This document shows positions 8,322-15,445 of a stretch of DNA of 35,847 nt, piece after piece; positions within the stretch are counted from its first letter, which is position 1; each line of letters begins with the position of its first letter. The stretch is from assembly GCA_017881265.1 (NCBI GenBank), contig JADGRA010000029.1, forward strand, positions 1 to 35,847, in the 5' to 3' direction. Origin of the DNA: Myxococcaceae bacterium. Its GTDB lineage: Bacteria > Myxococcota > Myxococcia > Myxococcales > Myxococcaceae. The notes beneath the pieces were generated by a model. That model saw only the letters and a program-made list of their open reading frames with translations. It was not told where the DNA came from and did not search any database. The position numbers were made by a program, and so were the translations under genes.

Positions 8322-9314
8322 TCAGGCGTTGACGTCCACCACCACCCTGCCGCGCGTCTTGCCGGCAAGGATGTCGGGGGCGACCTCCAACAGGCGCGTC
8401 ATGGGCACCACCGTGGTGCTGGCGTCCAGCTTCTCCATCGGCAGCAATTCCCCGAGGCGCTTCCAGGCGCGCTCGCGCTGCTCCATCGGCGCCAGCACCG
8501 ACTCGACGCCGAGCAGCTTCACGCCGCGAAGGATGAAGGGGAAGACGCTGGCCGGGAGGTCGGCTCCCCCGGCCAGGCCGCAGGCAGCCACCGCGCCGTA
8601 GTAGGCCGTCTGGCTCAGCACCGTGGCCAGCGTCTGCCCGCCCACCGTGTCGACGCCCGCCCCCCAGCGCTCGGCCCCAAGCGGCGGGCCCTTCTGCGCC
8701 AGCTCGGCGCGGTCGACCAGGCTGGTGGCGCCCAGCGACGTCAGCCAGTCGCGCAGTTCCGGACGCCCGGTGGAGGCGGCCACCTTCTGGCCCAGCGCGG
8801 CCAGCAGGGCGACGGCGACGGAGCCCACCCCACCCCCTGCCCCCGTCACCACCACGTCCCGGCCACTCTTCAGGGCGCCGGCCTCCTCCAGGGCCTGCAC
8901 GCACAGCATGGCGGTGAAGCCGGCCGTGCCGAGGGCCATGGTGCGCTTCAAGTCCAGGCCCGGAGCCAGGTGCTGCAGCAGCGCAGCCCCCAGGCGCGTC
9001 CTCTGGGTGTAGCCGCCCCACAGGGACTCGCCGAGATTCCACCCGGTGGCGAACACCTGCTCGCCCGGGCGGAAGCGCGGCGACGTCGAGGCACGCACGG
9101 TGCCGGCGACGTCAATGCCGGGGACAAGGGGCAGCTTGCGCAGCACCTTGCCCTTGCCGGTGAGGGCCAGTCCGTCCTTGTAGTTGAGGGAGCTGTAGGC
9201 GACGTCCAGCGTCACCTCGCCTGGGGGCAGCACCTCGTCGGTGAGGGACACCAGACTCACCCGGGGACGTCCCTCGGCTTGCTCGGCGTACAGCGCGCGA
9301 AAGGTGTCGGCCAT
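8322..9314 (-). CDS. AcuI/YhdH-type medium-chain quinone-oxidoreductase-like reductase
   Basis: A 330-residue medium-chain dehydrogenase/reductase. The start is the ATG at 9314, 13 nt after the apt stop and preceded by GGGGAG; the upstream in-frame extension overlaps apt and is discarded. Seen: YSSLNYKDGLALTGKGKV, PLVPGIDVAGTV, GYTQRTR, ALGTAGFTAMLCVQALEEAG, the cofactor loop VVTGAGGGVGSVAVALLAALG and CGLAGGADLP. These match the acrylyl-CoA reductase AcuI / YhdH subfamily, which uses NADPH and lacks the catalytic zinc of alcohol dehydrogenases. In other bacteria AcuI detoxifies acryloyl-CoA to propionyl-CoA. That substrate is inferred by family, not shown here. Confidence 0.9.
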   Translation of the reverse strand: MADTFRALYAEQAEGRPRVSLVSLTDEVLPPGEVTLDVAYSSLNYKDGLALTGKGKVLRKLPLVPGIDVAGTVRASTSPRFRPGEQVFATGWNLGESLWGGYTQRTRLGAALLQHLAPGLDLKRTMALGTAGFTAMLCVQALEEAGALKSGRDVVVTGAGGGVGSVAVALLAALGQKVAASTGRPELRDWLTSLGATSLVDRAELAQKGPPLGAERWGAGVDTVGGQTLATVLSQTAYYGAVAACGLAGGADLPASVFPFILRGVKLLGVESVLAPMEQRERAWKRLGELLPMEKLDASTTVVPMTRLLEVAPDILAGKTRGRVVVDVNA

Positions 9315-9327
9315 GGGAGACTCCCCT

Positions 9328-9861
9328 TCAGTCGTAGCGGGTGAAGGCGTACAGGGGCGTCCCCTGCAGCTTGTCGGCGCCCTTGAGAAAGCCCAGCTCC
9401 ACCAGGAAGACAAAAGCGGCCACCGTCGCCCCGGCACGTTCCACCAGCGTGCGGGTGGCCAGGGCGGTGCCCCCGGTGGCGAGCACGTCATCCACCACCA
9501 GCACCCGCTCCCCCTTGGAAAGCGCGTCGGTGTGCAACTCCAGGGCGTCGCGCCCGTATTCCAGCCCGTAGGACTCCCGGTGCGTGGCCCGGGGCAGCTT
9601 GGAGGGCTTGCGCACCGGCACGAATCCACGGCGCAGCGCGTAGGCCAGCGGCGCGGCGAAGATGAAGCCCCGGGCTTCAATGCCCACCACCCGGTCGACG
9701 TCCAGGGTGGCCACCCGGGCCGCCAGGGCGGCGATGACCCCGTGAAACAGCGCGGCGTCGGCCAGCACCGGCGTCACGTCCTTGAAGACAATCCCGGGCT
9801 TGGGGAAGTCCGGGACGTCTCGAATTTTGGCGCGGACGGCTTCGAGCAAGGGGGGGGCCAT
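9328..9861 (-). CDS. apt: Adenine phosphoribosyltransferase
   Basis: Makes AMP from adenine and PRPP in purine salvage, in the cytoplasm. It has 177 residues, normal for Apt. Seen: the N-terminal RDVPDFPKPGIVFKDVTPVL, GIEARGFIFAAPLAYALRRGFVPVRKP with the RKPSKLP loop, YGLEYG, and the PRPP-binding loop VLVVDDVLATGGTA. It is the first gene of a minus-strand cluster with the AcuI-type reductase 13 nt downstream. It is divergent from the E1 alpha gene; the 88-bp gap contains both promoters. Confidence 0.97.
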   Translation of the reverse strand: MAPPLLEAVRAKIRDVPDFPKPGIVFKDVTPVLADAALFHGVIAALAARVATLDVDRVVGIEARGFIFAAPLAYALRRGFVPVRKPSKLPRATHRESYGLEYGRDALELHTDALSKGERVLVVDDVLATGGTALATRTLVERAGATVAAFVFLVELGFLKGADKLQGTPLYAFTRYD

Positions 9862-9874
9862 GGGGATGGGGGCC

Positions 9875-9880
9875 TGTATA
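9875..9880 (-). promoter_or_regulatory. Possible -10 box of apt
   Basis: On the minus strand TATACA (GGGCTATACAGG) ends 13 nt before the apt ATG at 9861. It stands out in a GC-rich stretch. No convincing -35 is present at 17 nt. Confidence 0.35.
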
Positions 9881-9934
9881 GCCCGAGCCGAGGGGGGTGC
9901 GGTGCGACGCGTCGGGTGAAATGCCAGGCACTTC

Positions 9935-9942
9935 TGCTAGAC
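9935..9942 (+). promoter_or_regulatory. Possible extended -10 of the E1 alpha/beta genes
   Basis: TGCTAGAC lies 7 nt before the ATG at 9950 and resembles an extended -10. If used, the mRNA would be almost leaderless, in keeping with the lack of a Shine-Dalgarno sequence. The 10-bp palindrome CGACGCGTCG (9905-9914) lies just upstream and could be an operator. Both are tentative. Confidence 0.25.
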
Positions 9943-9949
9943 GGGGGCC

Positions 9950-10978
9950 ATGAGCGAACGAGGCCCCAGCCGCCCCCGTCCGCAGCTCGTCCGGGCCGAA
10001 GGAGAAGGGCTCGGCATCGACCGCGAGCTGCTGGTGCGCATGCACGAGTTGATGGTCAAGGCGCGCGTCCTCGAGGAGCGCCTCATCCAGATGTACAAGG
10101 CCGGCCACGGCTACTTCTGGATTGGCGGACCCGGGGAGGAGGCCTTCAACGTCCCCTTGGGCCTGCTCATGAAGCGCGGACAGGGTCCGGCCTACGACTA
10201 CCTGCATGGGCATTACCGGCAGTCGGCCACGCTCCTGGCGTTGGGAGAGGAGCCGGTGGGCGCCCTGCGGCAGATGAAGAACACGGCGACCGACCCATAC
10301 TCCGCCGGCCGCAACTTCGCCGGCCACTTCACCAAGCGCGCGTGGAACATCGCCCCCATCACCTCCCCCATTGAAGTCCAGTACGCCATCGCTCCCGGGA
10401 CGGCGATGGCCCAGAAGCGCTTCGGGGGCGACGGCATCACCATCGTCACCGGCGGCGACGCGGGCACGGCCGAGGGGGATTTCGCCAGCTGCCTCGTGTG
10501 GAGCAGCCGCCCCGGCCAGGAGTTGCCCATCCTCATCATCGTCACCAACAACCACTGGGGCATCTCCACGGCGGCCGCGACGCAGCAGGGGGCGAAGAGT
10601 CTCGCCGACCGGGGCAAGGCCTTCGGCATGCGCACGGCCAGCGTCGACGGCAACGACGTGGTGGGGAGCTACCTCGCGCTGAAGGAAGCGTTCGGCTACG
10701 TCCGCAGCGAGCGCAAGCCGTTTCTCATGGAGGCCATGGTGAGCCGCCTCTACGGGCACTCGAGCGCCTCGGGCGCCAACCCCGTTCCGGGCGAGGTGGA
10801 CTGCATCGCCACCTTCGAGGAGCAGCTCGAGAAGGGCGGCATCCTCAATCGTGCCGCCATGGTGCAGGTGCGCGAGCGCTGGACGAAGGAGATTGGAGAG
10901 GCCGCCCGCCGGGTGCGGGACGAGCCGATGCCCGCGCCGGAGAGCATCTGGAACAACATCTACAAGGAACGGTCCTAA
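9950..10978 (+). CDS. 2-oxoacid dehydrogenase E1 component, alpha subunit
   Basis: A 342-residue thiamine-diphosphate subunit that, with the beta subunit, decarboxylates a 2-oxoacid (branched-chain 2-oxoacid or pyruvate type) and passes the acyl group to E2 lipoamide. Seen: LLVRMHELMVKARVLEERL, GYFWIGGPGEEAFNVPLG, YDYLHGHYRQSATLLALG, and the TPP/Mg motif GGDAGTAEGDF with the downstream NN in IVTNNHWGIS, followed by AFGMRTASVDGNDV. The family resembles branched-chain 2-oxoacid dehydrogenase E1 alpha. The beta subunit follows 4 nt later. E2 and E3 are not nearby, so they must be encoded elsewhere. Substrate specificity is inferred. Confidence 0.93.
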   Translation: MSERGPSRPRPQLVRAEGEGLGIDRELLVRMHELMVKARVLEERLIQMYKAGHGYFWIGGPGEEAFNVPLGLLMKRGQGPAYDYLHGHYRQSATLLALGEEPVGALRQMKNTATDPYSAGRNFAGHFTKRAWNIAPITSPIEVQYAIAPGTAMAQKRFGGDGITIVTGGDAGTAEGDFASCLVWSSRPGQELPILIIVTNNHWGISTAAATQQGAKSLADRGKAFGMRTASVDGNDVVGSYLALKEAFGYVRSERKPFLMEAMVSRLYGHSSASGANPVPGEVDCIATFEEQLEKGGILNRAAMVQVRERWTKEIGEAARRVRDEPMPAPESIWNNIYKERS

Positions 10979-10982
10979 CCCC

Positions 10983-12038
10983 ATGGCCAACATGGCACAG
11001 GCCGTCCGGATGGCGCTCCACTACGCGGAGGAGAACCTCGGCGTCACCGACGTCTTCGGCGAGGACGTCGGCCCCCCGCTGGGCGGCGTCTTCACCGCCA
11101 CCCAGGGGTTGAAGACGGCGTGGAACAGTCCGCTGGACGAGCGCGGCATCATCGGCGTGGCGATGGGACTGGCCATGGCCGGCCAGCGACCGGTGGCCGA
11201 AATCCAGTTCTGCGACTACATCTACAACACCATTGACTTGCTCAAAATCGCCGGCAACACCTGCTGGTGCACCAATGGCGACTGGAACCTGCCGATGGTG
11301 GTGAAGACGCCGGTCGGCAGCGGCATCCGCGGCAGCATCTACCACTCGCACAGCTTCGACGCGACGGCCACCCACATCCCGGGCTGGAAGATTGTCATGC
11401 CGAGTACGCCGCTAGACGCCTACGGGCTCATGCTCTCGGCCTGCCAGGACGACAACCCCGTCCTCTTCCTTGAACCGAAAGCCCTCCTGCGCATCAAGGG
11501 GGACGAGCCCATCCCCGGCGAGCCAGCCGACGAGCGGGCGCTCTCCAAGATGATTGACGCTCCTTTGGGTGACCGGTCGGCCTGGAAGCCGGACTGGCCG
11601 GCGCTCGAGCCGTACTTCGTCCCCATCGGCAAGGCGCGGCTGGTCCGGGAAGGCACCACCCTCAGCGTCGTCAGCTACGGCCGCATGTTGCCCTTGTGCG
11701 TCCGGGCGGCAGCAGCCCTGGCGGAGACCGGCATCCGCGCCGAGGTCATCGACCTCCGCTCGCTCTGGCCTTACGACTGGGAGGCCATCCGCGACTCGGT
11801 GGAGAAGACGGGGAAAGTCCTTTTCGTCAACGAGGACACCGAGGTCACCAACTTCGGCGAGCACCTGCTGCGGCGCACGGTGGAGGAACTTTTCTACCGG
11901 CTGCTGGCTCCGCCGCGCCTCCTCGCCGGGAAATTCGTGCCCGGCATTGGGCTGGCCGACCCCCTGGAAGCCGCCTCCGTCCCGCAGCTGTCGGACATCA
12001 CCGAGGCCATCCGTTCCCTGGCCGCCGAGCAGGCCTGA
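10983..12038 (+). CDS. 2-oxoacid dehydrogenase E1 component, beta subunit
   Basis: A 351-residue partner of the E1 alpha subunit. It carries the pyrimidine-binding domain and the C-terminal transketolase domain. Seen: VFGEDVGPPLGGVFTATQGL, the conserved Glu-containing DERGIIGVAMGLAMAGQRPV, AEIQFCDYIYNTIDLL, VVKTPVGSGIRGSIYHSHS, and the C-terminal VSYGRMLPLCV, EVIDLRSLWPYDW and VNEDTEVTNFGEHL. The start is the ATG at 10983; an upstream in-frame extension lies inside E1 alpha. The 4-nt spacing implies one operon and probably coupled translation. Confidence 0.93.
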   Translation: MANMAQAVRMALHYAEENLGVTDVFGEDVGPPLGGVFTATQGLKTAWNSPLDERGIIGVAMGLAMAGQRPVAEIQFCDYIYNTIDLLKIAGNTCWCTNGDWNLPMVVKTPVGSGIRGSIYHSHSFDATATHIPGWKIVMPSTPLDAYGLMLSACQDDNPVLFLEPKALLRIKGDEPIPGEPADERALSKMIDAPLGDRSAWKPDWPALEPYFVPIGKARLVREGTTLSVVSYGRMLPLCVRAAAALAETGIRAEVIDLRSLWPYDWEAIRDSVEKTGKVLFVNEDTEVTNFGEHLLRRTVEELFYRLLAPPRLLAGKFVPGIGLADPLEAASVPQLSDITEAIRSLAAEQA

Positions 12039-12110
12039 CCCTGTCCTAAGGCCAAGCAGCCGGCCCCCCCCCGGGCGGAAGGCCCCGTGTGACGGTCGAG
12101 CGACGGCCCC

Positions 12111-12132
12111 CGCCCCGGCCTCCGGCGTTTTT
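12111..12132 (+). terminator. Terminator of the E1 alpha/beta operon
   Basis: CGCC-CCGGCCTCC-GGCG is followed by TTTTT, 73 nt after the E1 beta stop. The stem is short, but the T run is rare in this GC-rich sequence and in the right place. Confidence 0.45.
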
Positions 12133-12353
12133 CTTTGCGGGCCGCCGACCCGGCTGTCAGGATTGGCACTGCCCTACGGGGCGAGAGGAGGTGATGCCTT
12201 GAACCACGACCATCAAGGCGCCACCTCTCCGGGCGCGGCGTAGCCAGAGGTTCCGCGGCTTCGGAGGCGGCGCAAAGGCTGTGCACCCGCCGCCCGGTGG
12301 CTGGAGGCGCAGTGTCTGGCCATCGGGCAGGCGGGTGTTTTTTGTCCTCCCGC
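12133..12353. other. Gene-free part of the convergent intergenic region
   Basis: The space between the E1 beta stop (12038) and the MATE stop (12356) is 315 bp. Apart from the plus-strand terminator candidate I see no gene with plausible coding character. AGGCGGG (12329-12335) and CCCGCCT (12349-12355) form a 7-bp inverted repeat around a T-rich 13-nt loop at the end of the MATE gene. It could end MATE transcription, but no T run follows it on the minus strand. Confidence 0.4.
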
Positions 12354-13772
12354 CTACACGTAGCGCAGCTTCCAGCGACCGGTCCGGAACACCAGCGCCC
12401 CGGCCACCGCCACGCTGCAGAAGGCCGCCAAAAGGGCGAAGAAGGCCCCCAGGGGACCCAGCCCTAGCCCGTGGGAGAGGACCCAGGCCAGCGGCAGCTC
12501 CAGCACCCAGAAGCAGGCGAAGTTGATGAGGGTGGGCGTCCAGGTGTCCCCCGCACCGTTGAGTGCCTGCGTCATCACCATGCCCAGCCCGTAGAAGGCA
12601 AAGCCCAGGGACACCACGCGCAAGCAGTTGACCCCGAAGCCCACCACCGCCGCGTCGGTGCTGAAGAGGTGAATCAGCCCCGGGGCGAAGGCCAGCAGCA
12701 AAAGGCCGACGCCGAGGAGGAAGCCCGAATTGAAGCCGGCGGCCAGCCAGACGCTGCGCTCGGCGCGCTCGGGCTTCTTGGCCCCGAGGTTCTGCCCCAC
12801 CAGCGTCGCCGCGGCCGTGGCCAAGCCGTAGGAGGGCAACAGGGCGAAGGTGACAATCCGGATGGCGACGGTGTACCCGGCCACGGCGTTGCTGCCGAAG
12901 CCTGAGATGATGCGCACCATGCCCACCCAGCTCGCCATGCCCACCAGCATCTGCAGCGTCGCCGAGCCGGACAGCCGCAGCACCTGCAGGATGGTCTTCC
13001 ACTCGATGTGGAGGTGGCGGCGCTGCAGGCGGATGCGCCCGCCCGGCCGGGACAGCAGCCACAGCTGGTAGGCTACGCCGGTCGTTCTGCCGAGGGTGGT
13101 GGCGACGGCGGCCCCCACCACGCCCAGCCGCGGGAAGGGCCCGAGGCCGAGCACCAGGCAGGGAGCGAGGATGCAGTTGAGGCCGTTGGCCAGCCACAGC
13201 ACGCGCATCGCCACTGCCGCGTCCCCGGCCCCGCGAAAGATGGCGTTGATGAGGAAGAGCAGGGTGATGCTGAGGGTGCTGCCCATCATCACCTGCATGT
13301 AGGGGACGCCATGCGACAGCACCCAGGGGCTTCCCCCCATCAGCCCCAGCAGTCGCCGGGCGAAGGCAATCCCGGTGGCGGCCACCGGCAGCGCCAGCAG
13401 GACCCCCAGGACGATGGCCTGGACGGCCGTCCGCGACGCGCGCTCCGCGTCCTTCTCCCCCACCCTGCGGGCGATGAGCGCCATCGCGCCGATGGCCACC
13501 CCCATGGCGACGGCGTACACCAGCGTGAGCAAGGATTCCGTCAGCCCCACGGTGGCCACGGCGTCGGGCCCCAGCCGCGAGACGACGAAGACGTCCACCA
13601 CCGCGAACACCGACTCCATGCCGAACTCGAGCACCATGGGCACCGCGAGAACGAAGATGGCCCGCGGGATGGAACCCGCGGTGAAGTCGCGGTGCGAGCC
13701 GCGGAGGGCCTCGCGCAGGGCGCTCCACAGCCCCTGGGCGGGTGCCGCCGGCGCTGGGGTGAAGGCGTCCAT
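12354..13772 (-). CDS. MATE family multidrug/metabolite exporter
   Basis: A 472-residue inner-membrane protein with about 12 predicted TM helices in two MatE halves. It is expected to export organic cations, drugs or metabolites in exchange for Na+ or H+. Seen: FVLAVPMVLEFGMESVFAVVDVFVVSRLG in the first helices, GVAIGAMALIARRVGEKD (the conserved loop), LINAIFRGAGDAAVAMR, and in the second half VGMASWVGMVRIISGFGSNAVAGYTVAIRI, AAATLVGQNLGAKKPERAERSVW and MTQALNGAGDTWTP. The paired RGAGD and NGAGDT motifs are characteristic of the two halves. The start at 13772 is preceded by GGAGAGGGG. It is 36 bp downstream of the flavin reductase gene, probably in one operon. The substrate is unknown. Confidence 0.93.
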   Translation of the reverse strand: MDAFTPAPAAPAQGLWSALREALRGSHRDFTAGSIPRAIFVLAVPMVLEFGMESVFAVVDVFVVSRLGPDAVATVGLTESLLTLVYAVAMGVAIGAMALIARRVGEKDAERASRTAVQAIVLGVLLALPVAATGIAFARRLLGLMGGSPWVLSHGVPYMQVMMGSTLSITLLFLINAIFRGAGDAAVAMRVLWLANGLNCILAPCLVLGLGPFPRLGVVGAAVATTLGRTTGVAYQLWLLSRPGGRIRLQRRHLHIEWKTILQVLRLSGSATLQMLVGMASWVGMVRIISGFGSNAVAGYTVAIRIVTFALLPSYGLATAAATLVGQNLGAKKPERAERSVWLAAGFNSGFLLGVGLLLLAFAPGLIHLFSTDAAVVGFGVNCLRVVSLGFAFYGLGMVMTQALNGAGDTWTPTLINFACFWVLELPLAWVLSHGLGLGPLGAFFALLAAFCSVAVAGALVFRTGRWKLRYV

Positions 13773-13808
13773 GGTGCCCCTCTCCGGGCGGCGCGGGCGG
13801 CGGATTGC

Positions 13809-14336
13809 CTAGTCCAGGGGGCCGACGCGGGCATGCCCGCGGTGCTGGTAGACGAGTGTCCGGTGCGTGTCCCCTTGGTGAATGGCCGTGACCTCGCCGA
13901 TGACGAGGATGTGGTCCCCGACGTCGATGCGGTCGCGCACCCGCGCCGAGAAGGCCCCGGCCGTCCCCTGCAGCAACGGGACGCCGGCAGCATCCTCCTC
14001 GGCCGGAAAGCGTTCCCAGGTGTCCGTCCGGTGCTCCCAGTGGCGGGCGAAGGCCAGGCTGTGCTCGGCCTGCGCCTCGGAGAGGAAGTTGACCGCGAAG
14101 CAGTCCGCGTCAGCCAGCAGCGCTGCGGAGCCGGCGCCCCGTTCCACCGCCACCGCGATGAGGGGCGGGTCAATGCTCAGCATGACGAAGGCGGTAGCGG
14201 TGAAGCCGTCGGTGCGGGGGGCGCCCGGCCCGCCTGCACCCTGGCGCCGCCGGGCGGTGACCACGGTGACGGTGGCCGCCCATGTCCGGGCCAGCCGTCG
14301 GAAGGCCTCGGCGTCGCCTGGCGGAAAGGATTGCAT
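13809..14336 (-). CDS. Flavin reductase-like FMN-binding split-barrel protein
   Basis: A 175-residue protein of the flavin reductase domain family (Flavin_Reduct, FMN-binding split barrel). Such proteins supply reduced FMN/FAD to two-component monooxygenases or act as oxidoreductases. Seen: TWAATVTVVTARR at the start, DGFTATAFVMLSIDPPLIAVAV (flavin-binding core), FAVNFLSEAQ and DHILVIGEVTAIH near the end. The usual length is about 160-190 residues. No monooxygenase partner is adjacent. It is divergent from a fumarylacetoacetate-hydrolase gene, which would fit aromatic hydroxylation and ring cleavage, but that link is inferred. The MATE exporter follows in the same direction. Confidence 0.85.
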   Translation of the reverse strand: MQSFPPGDAEAFRRLARTWAATVTVVTARRRQGAGGPGAPRTDGFTATAFVMLSIDPPLIAVAVERGAGSAALLADADCFAVNFLSEAQAEHSLAFARHWEHRTDTWERFPAEEDAAGVPLLQGTAGAFSARVRDRIDVGDHILVIGEVTAIHQGDTHRTLVYQHRGHARVGPLD

Positions 14337-14342
14337 GCCCCG

Positions 14343-14361
14343 GGTTCTCTAGGTCAGAACC
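14343..14361. promoter_or_regulatory. Candidate operator between the flavin reductase and FAH-family genes
   Basis: GGTTCT-CTAGGTC-AGAACC is a perfect 6-bp inverted repeat with a 7-nt spacer, centred in the 59-bp divergent region and only 6 nt from the flavin reductase start at 14336. The size and symmetry fit a dimeric repressor or activator site. It is less GC-rich than its surroundings, so chance is less likely than for the GC palindromes elsewhere. Confidence 0.4.
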
Positions 14362-14371
14362 GCCCTTCGCA

Positions 14372-14384
14372 CCACTCGAAGTGG
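14372..14384. promoter_or_regulatory. Second inverted repeat in the same divergent promoter
   Basis: CCACT-CGA-AGTGG is a perfect 5-bp inverted repeat just before the GGAGGG ribosome binding site of the FAH-family gene. Binding here could block transcription or translation of that gene. It is short and tentative. Confidence 0.3.
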
Positions 14385-14395
14385 AGGGTTGAAGC

Positions 14396-15253
14396 ATGAG
14401 GCTCGTCTCCTACCGACGGGGCGCCGTGGACAGCTTCGGCGTGGTGGTCGATGCCGGCGTGGTGGACGGCCGCCGCCTCCTCGGCGGCCGCGTTGCCACC
14501 CTCAAGGCAGCCCTGGCGGCCGGTGCACTTCCGGAGCTCGCCCGGGCCGCCCTGGGGGCGACGCCCGACGTCCGCCTGGATGCGGTCCAGCTTCTCCCGC
14601 CCATTCCGGAGCCGGACAAAATCCTCTGCGTCGGCATCAACTACGTCGCCCACCGCGAGGAGACCGGACGCGGCGAGAGTGCCCACCCGACCCTCTTCAC
14701 CCGCTTCGCCAACACCCAGGTGGGCCATGGCCAGGCCCTGGTGCGCCCCCGGGTCTCCACCGAATTCGATTACGAGGCCGAGCTGGCCGTCGTCATCGGC
14801 CGGCGGTGTCGCCACGTGCGACGCGAGGACGCCCTGGCTTGCGTCGCCGGGTACAGCTGCTACCAGGATGCGACGCTGCGGGACTGGCAACGGCACACCA
14901 GCCAATTCACCGCGGGGAAGAATTTCGTCGCCACGGGGGGGTTTGGGCCGTGGCTGGTGACCACGGACGAAGTGGCCGACCCCTCCCGATTGACTGTGGT
15001 GGGCCGTCTGAATGGCCAGGAGATGCAGCGCTCGGCCACGGACCTGCTCATCTTCGACATCCCGGAACTCATCGCCTACATCACCACCTTCACGGAACTC
15101 GTCCCCGGCGACGTCCTCTCGACTGGGACGCCCGGTGGCGTCGGCAGCAAACGCACCCCCCCGGTGTGGCTGAAGCCCGGGGACGTCTTCGAGGTGGAAG
15201 TGACTGGGGTGGGCGTGCTCCGCAACCCCGTGGTGGAGGAGCAGGCCGCCTGA
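14396..15253 (+). CDS. Fumarylacetoacetate hydrolase family protein
   Basis: A 285-residue FAH-superfamily enzyme. Members hydrolyse, hydrate or decarboxylate 2-oxo acids such as fumarylpyruvate, acylpyruvates or 2-keto-4-pentenoates in aromatic catabolism. Seen: the N-terminal cap region MRLVSYRRGAVDSFGVV, DKILCVGINYVAHREETG, the metal-binding FDYEAELAVVIGRRC, GYSCYQDATLRDWQRHTSQF, AGKNFVATGGFGPWLVTTDE, and LVPGDVLSTGTPGGVGSKR near the end. The metal ligands (Glu pair in YEAEL and a downstream Asp in YQDATLRD) are present. The start ATG follows GGAGGG by 7 nt. It is divergent from the flavin reductase and ends in a strong hairpin. The exact substrate is not determined. Confidence 0.9.
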   Translation: MRLVSYRRGAVDSFGVVVDAGVVDGRRLLGGRVATLKAALAAGALPELARAALGATPDVRLDAVQLLPPIPEPDKILCVGINYVAHREETGRGESAHPTLFTRFANTQVGHGQALVRPRVSTEFDYEAELAVVIGRRCRHVRREDALACVAGYSCYQDATLRDWQRHTSQFTAGKNFVATGGFGPWLVTTDEVADPSRLTVVGRLNGQEMQRSATDLLIFDIPELIAYITTFTELVPGDVLSTGTPGGVGSKRTPPVWLKPGDVFEVEVTGVGVLRNPVVEEQAA

Positions 15254-15256
15254 AAG

Positions 15257-15289
15257 GGCCCGCGGCCCTTGCGGCTGGGGCCGCGGGCC
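15257..15289 (+). terminator. Strong hairpin after the FAH-family gene
   Basis: A perfect 12-bp G/C stem (15257-15268 with 15278-15289) around a 9-nt loop, starting 4 nt after the stop codon. No T run follows, so it is either a stem-only terminator or an mRNA 3-prime stabiliser. It is the longest perfect inverted repeat noticed in the window. Confidence 0.55.
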
Positions 15290-15445
15290 GTGGAGGAGAC
15301 GCTCCTACCCAGCCGCCCCGGAGGGGGTTTTCCCACAGGGTCGCGCCGGACCAGCCGGCCGGGACTGCACCCCCCTCTCCAAGGGGAGACATTCTGGACT
15401 TCTCGGGACTTAGCTAGCGGATCGCCCCTTGCAAACCCACAGGTT

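Noticed and set aside
9905-9914. CGACGCGTCG palindrome upstream of E1 alpha
   Set aside because: A 10-bp palindrome made of C/G-rich steps is frequent by chance here; mentioned only as context for the promoter region.
13008-14399. 463-residue plus-strand open frame across the MATE and flavin reductase genes
   Set aside because: It runs antisense through two clear genes and has a low-complexity His/Gln/Gly-rich translation.
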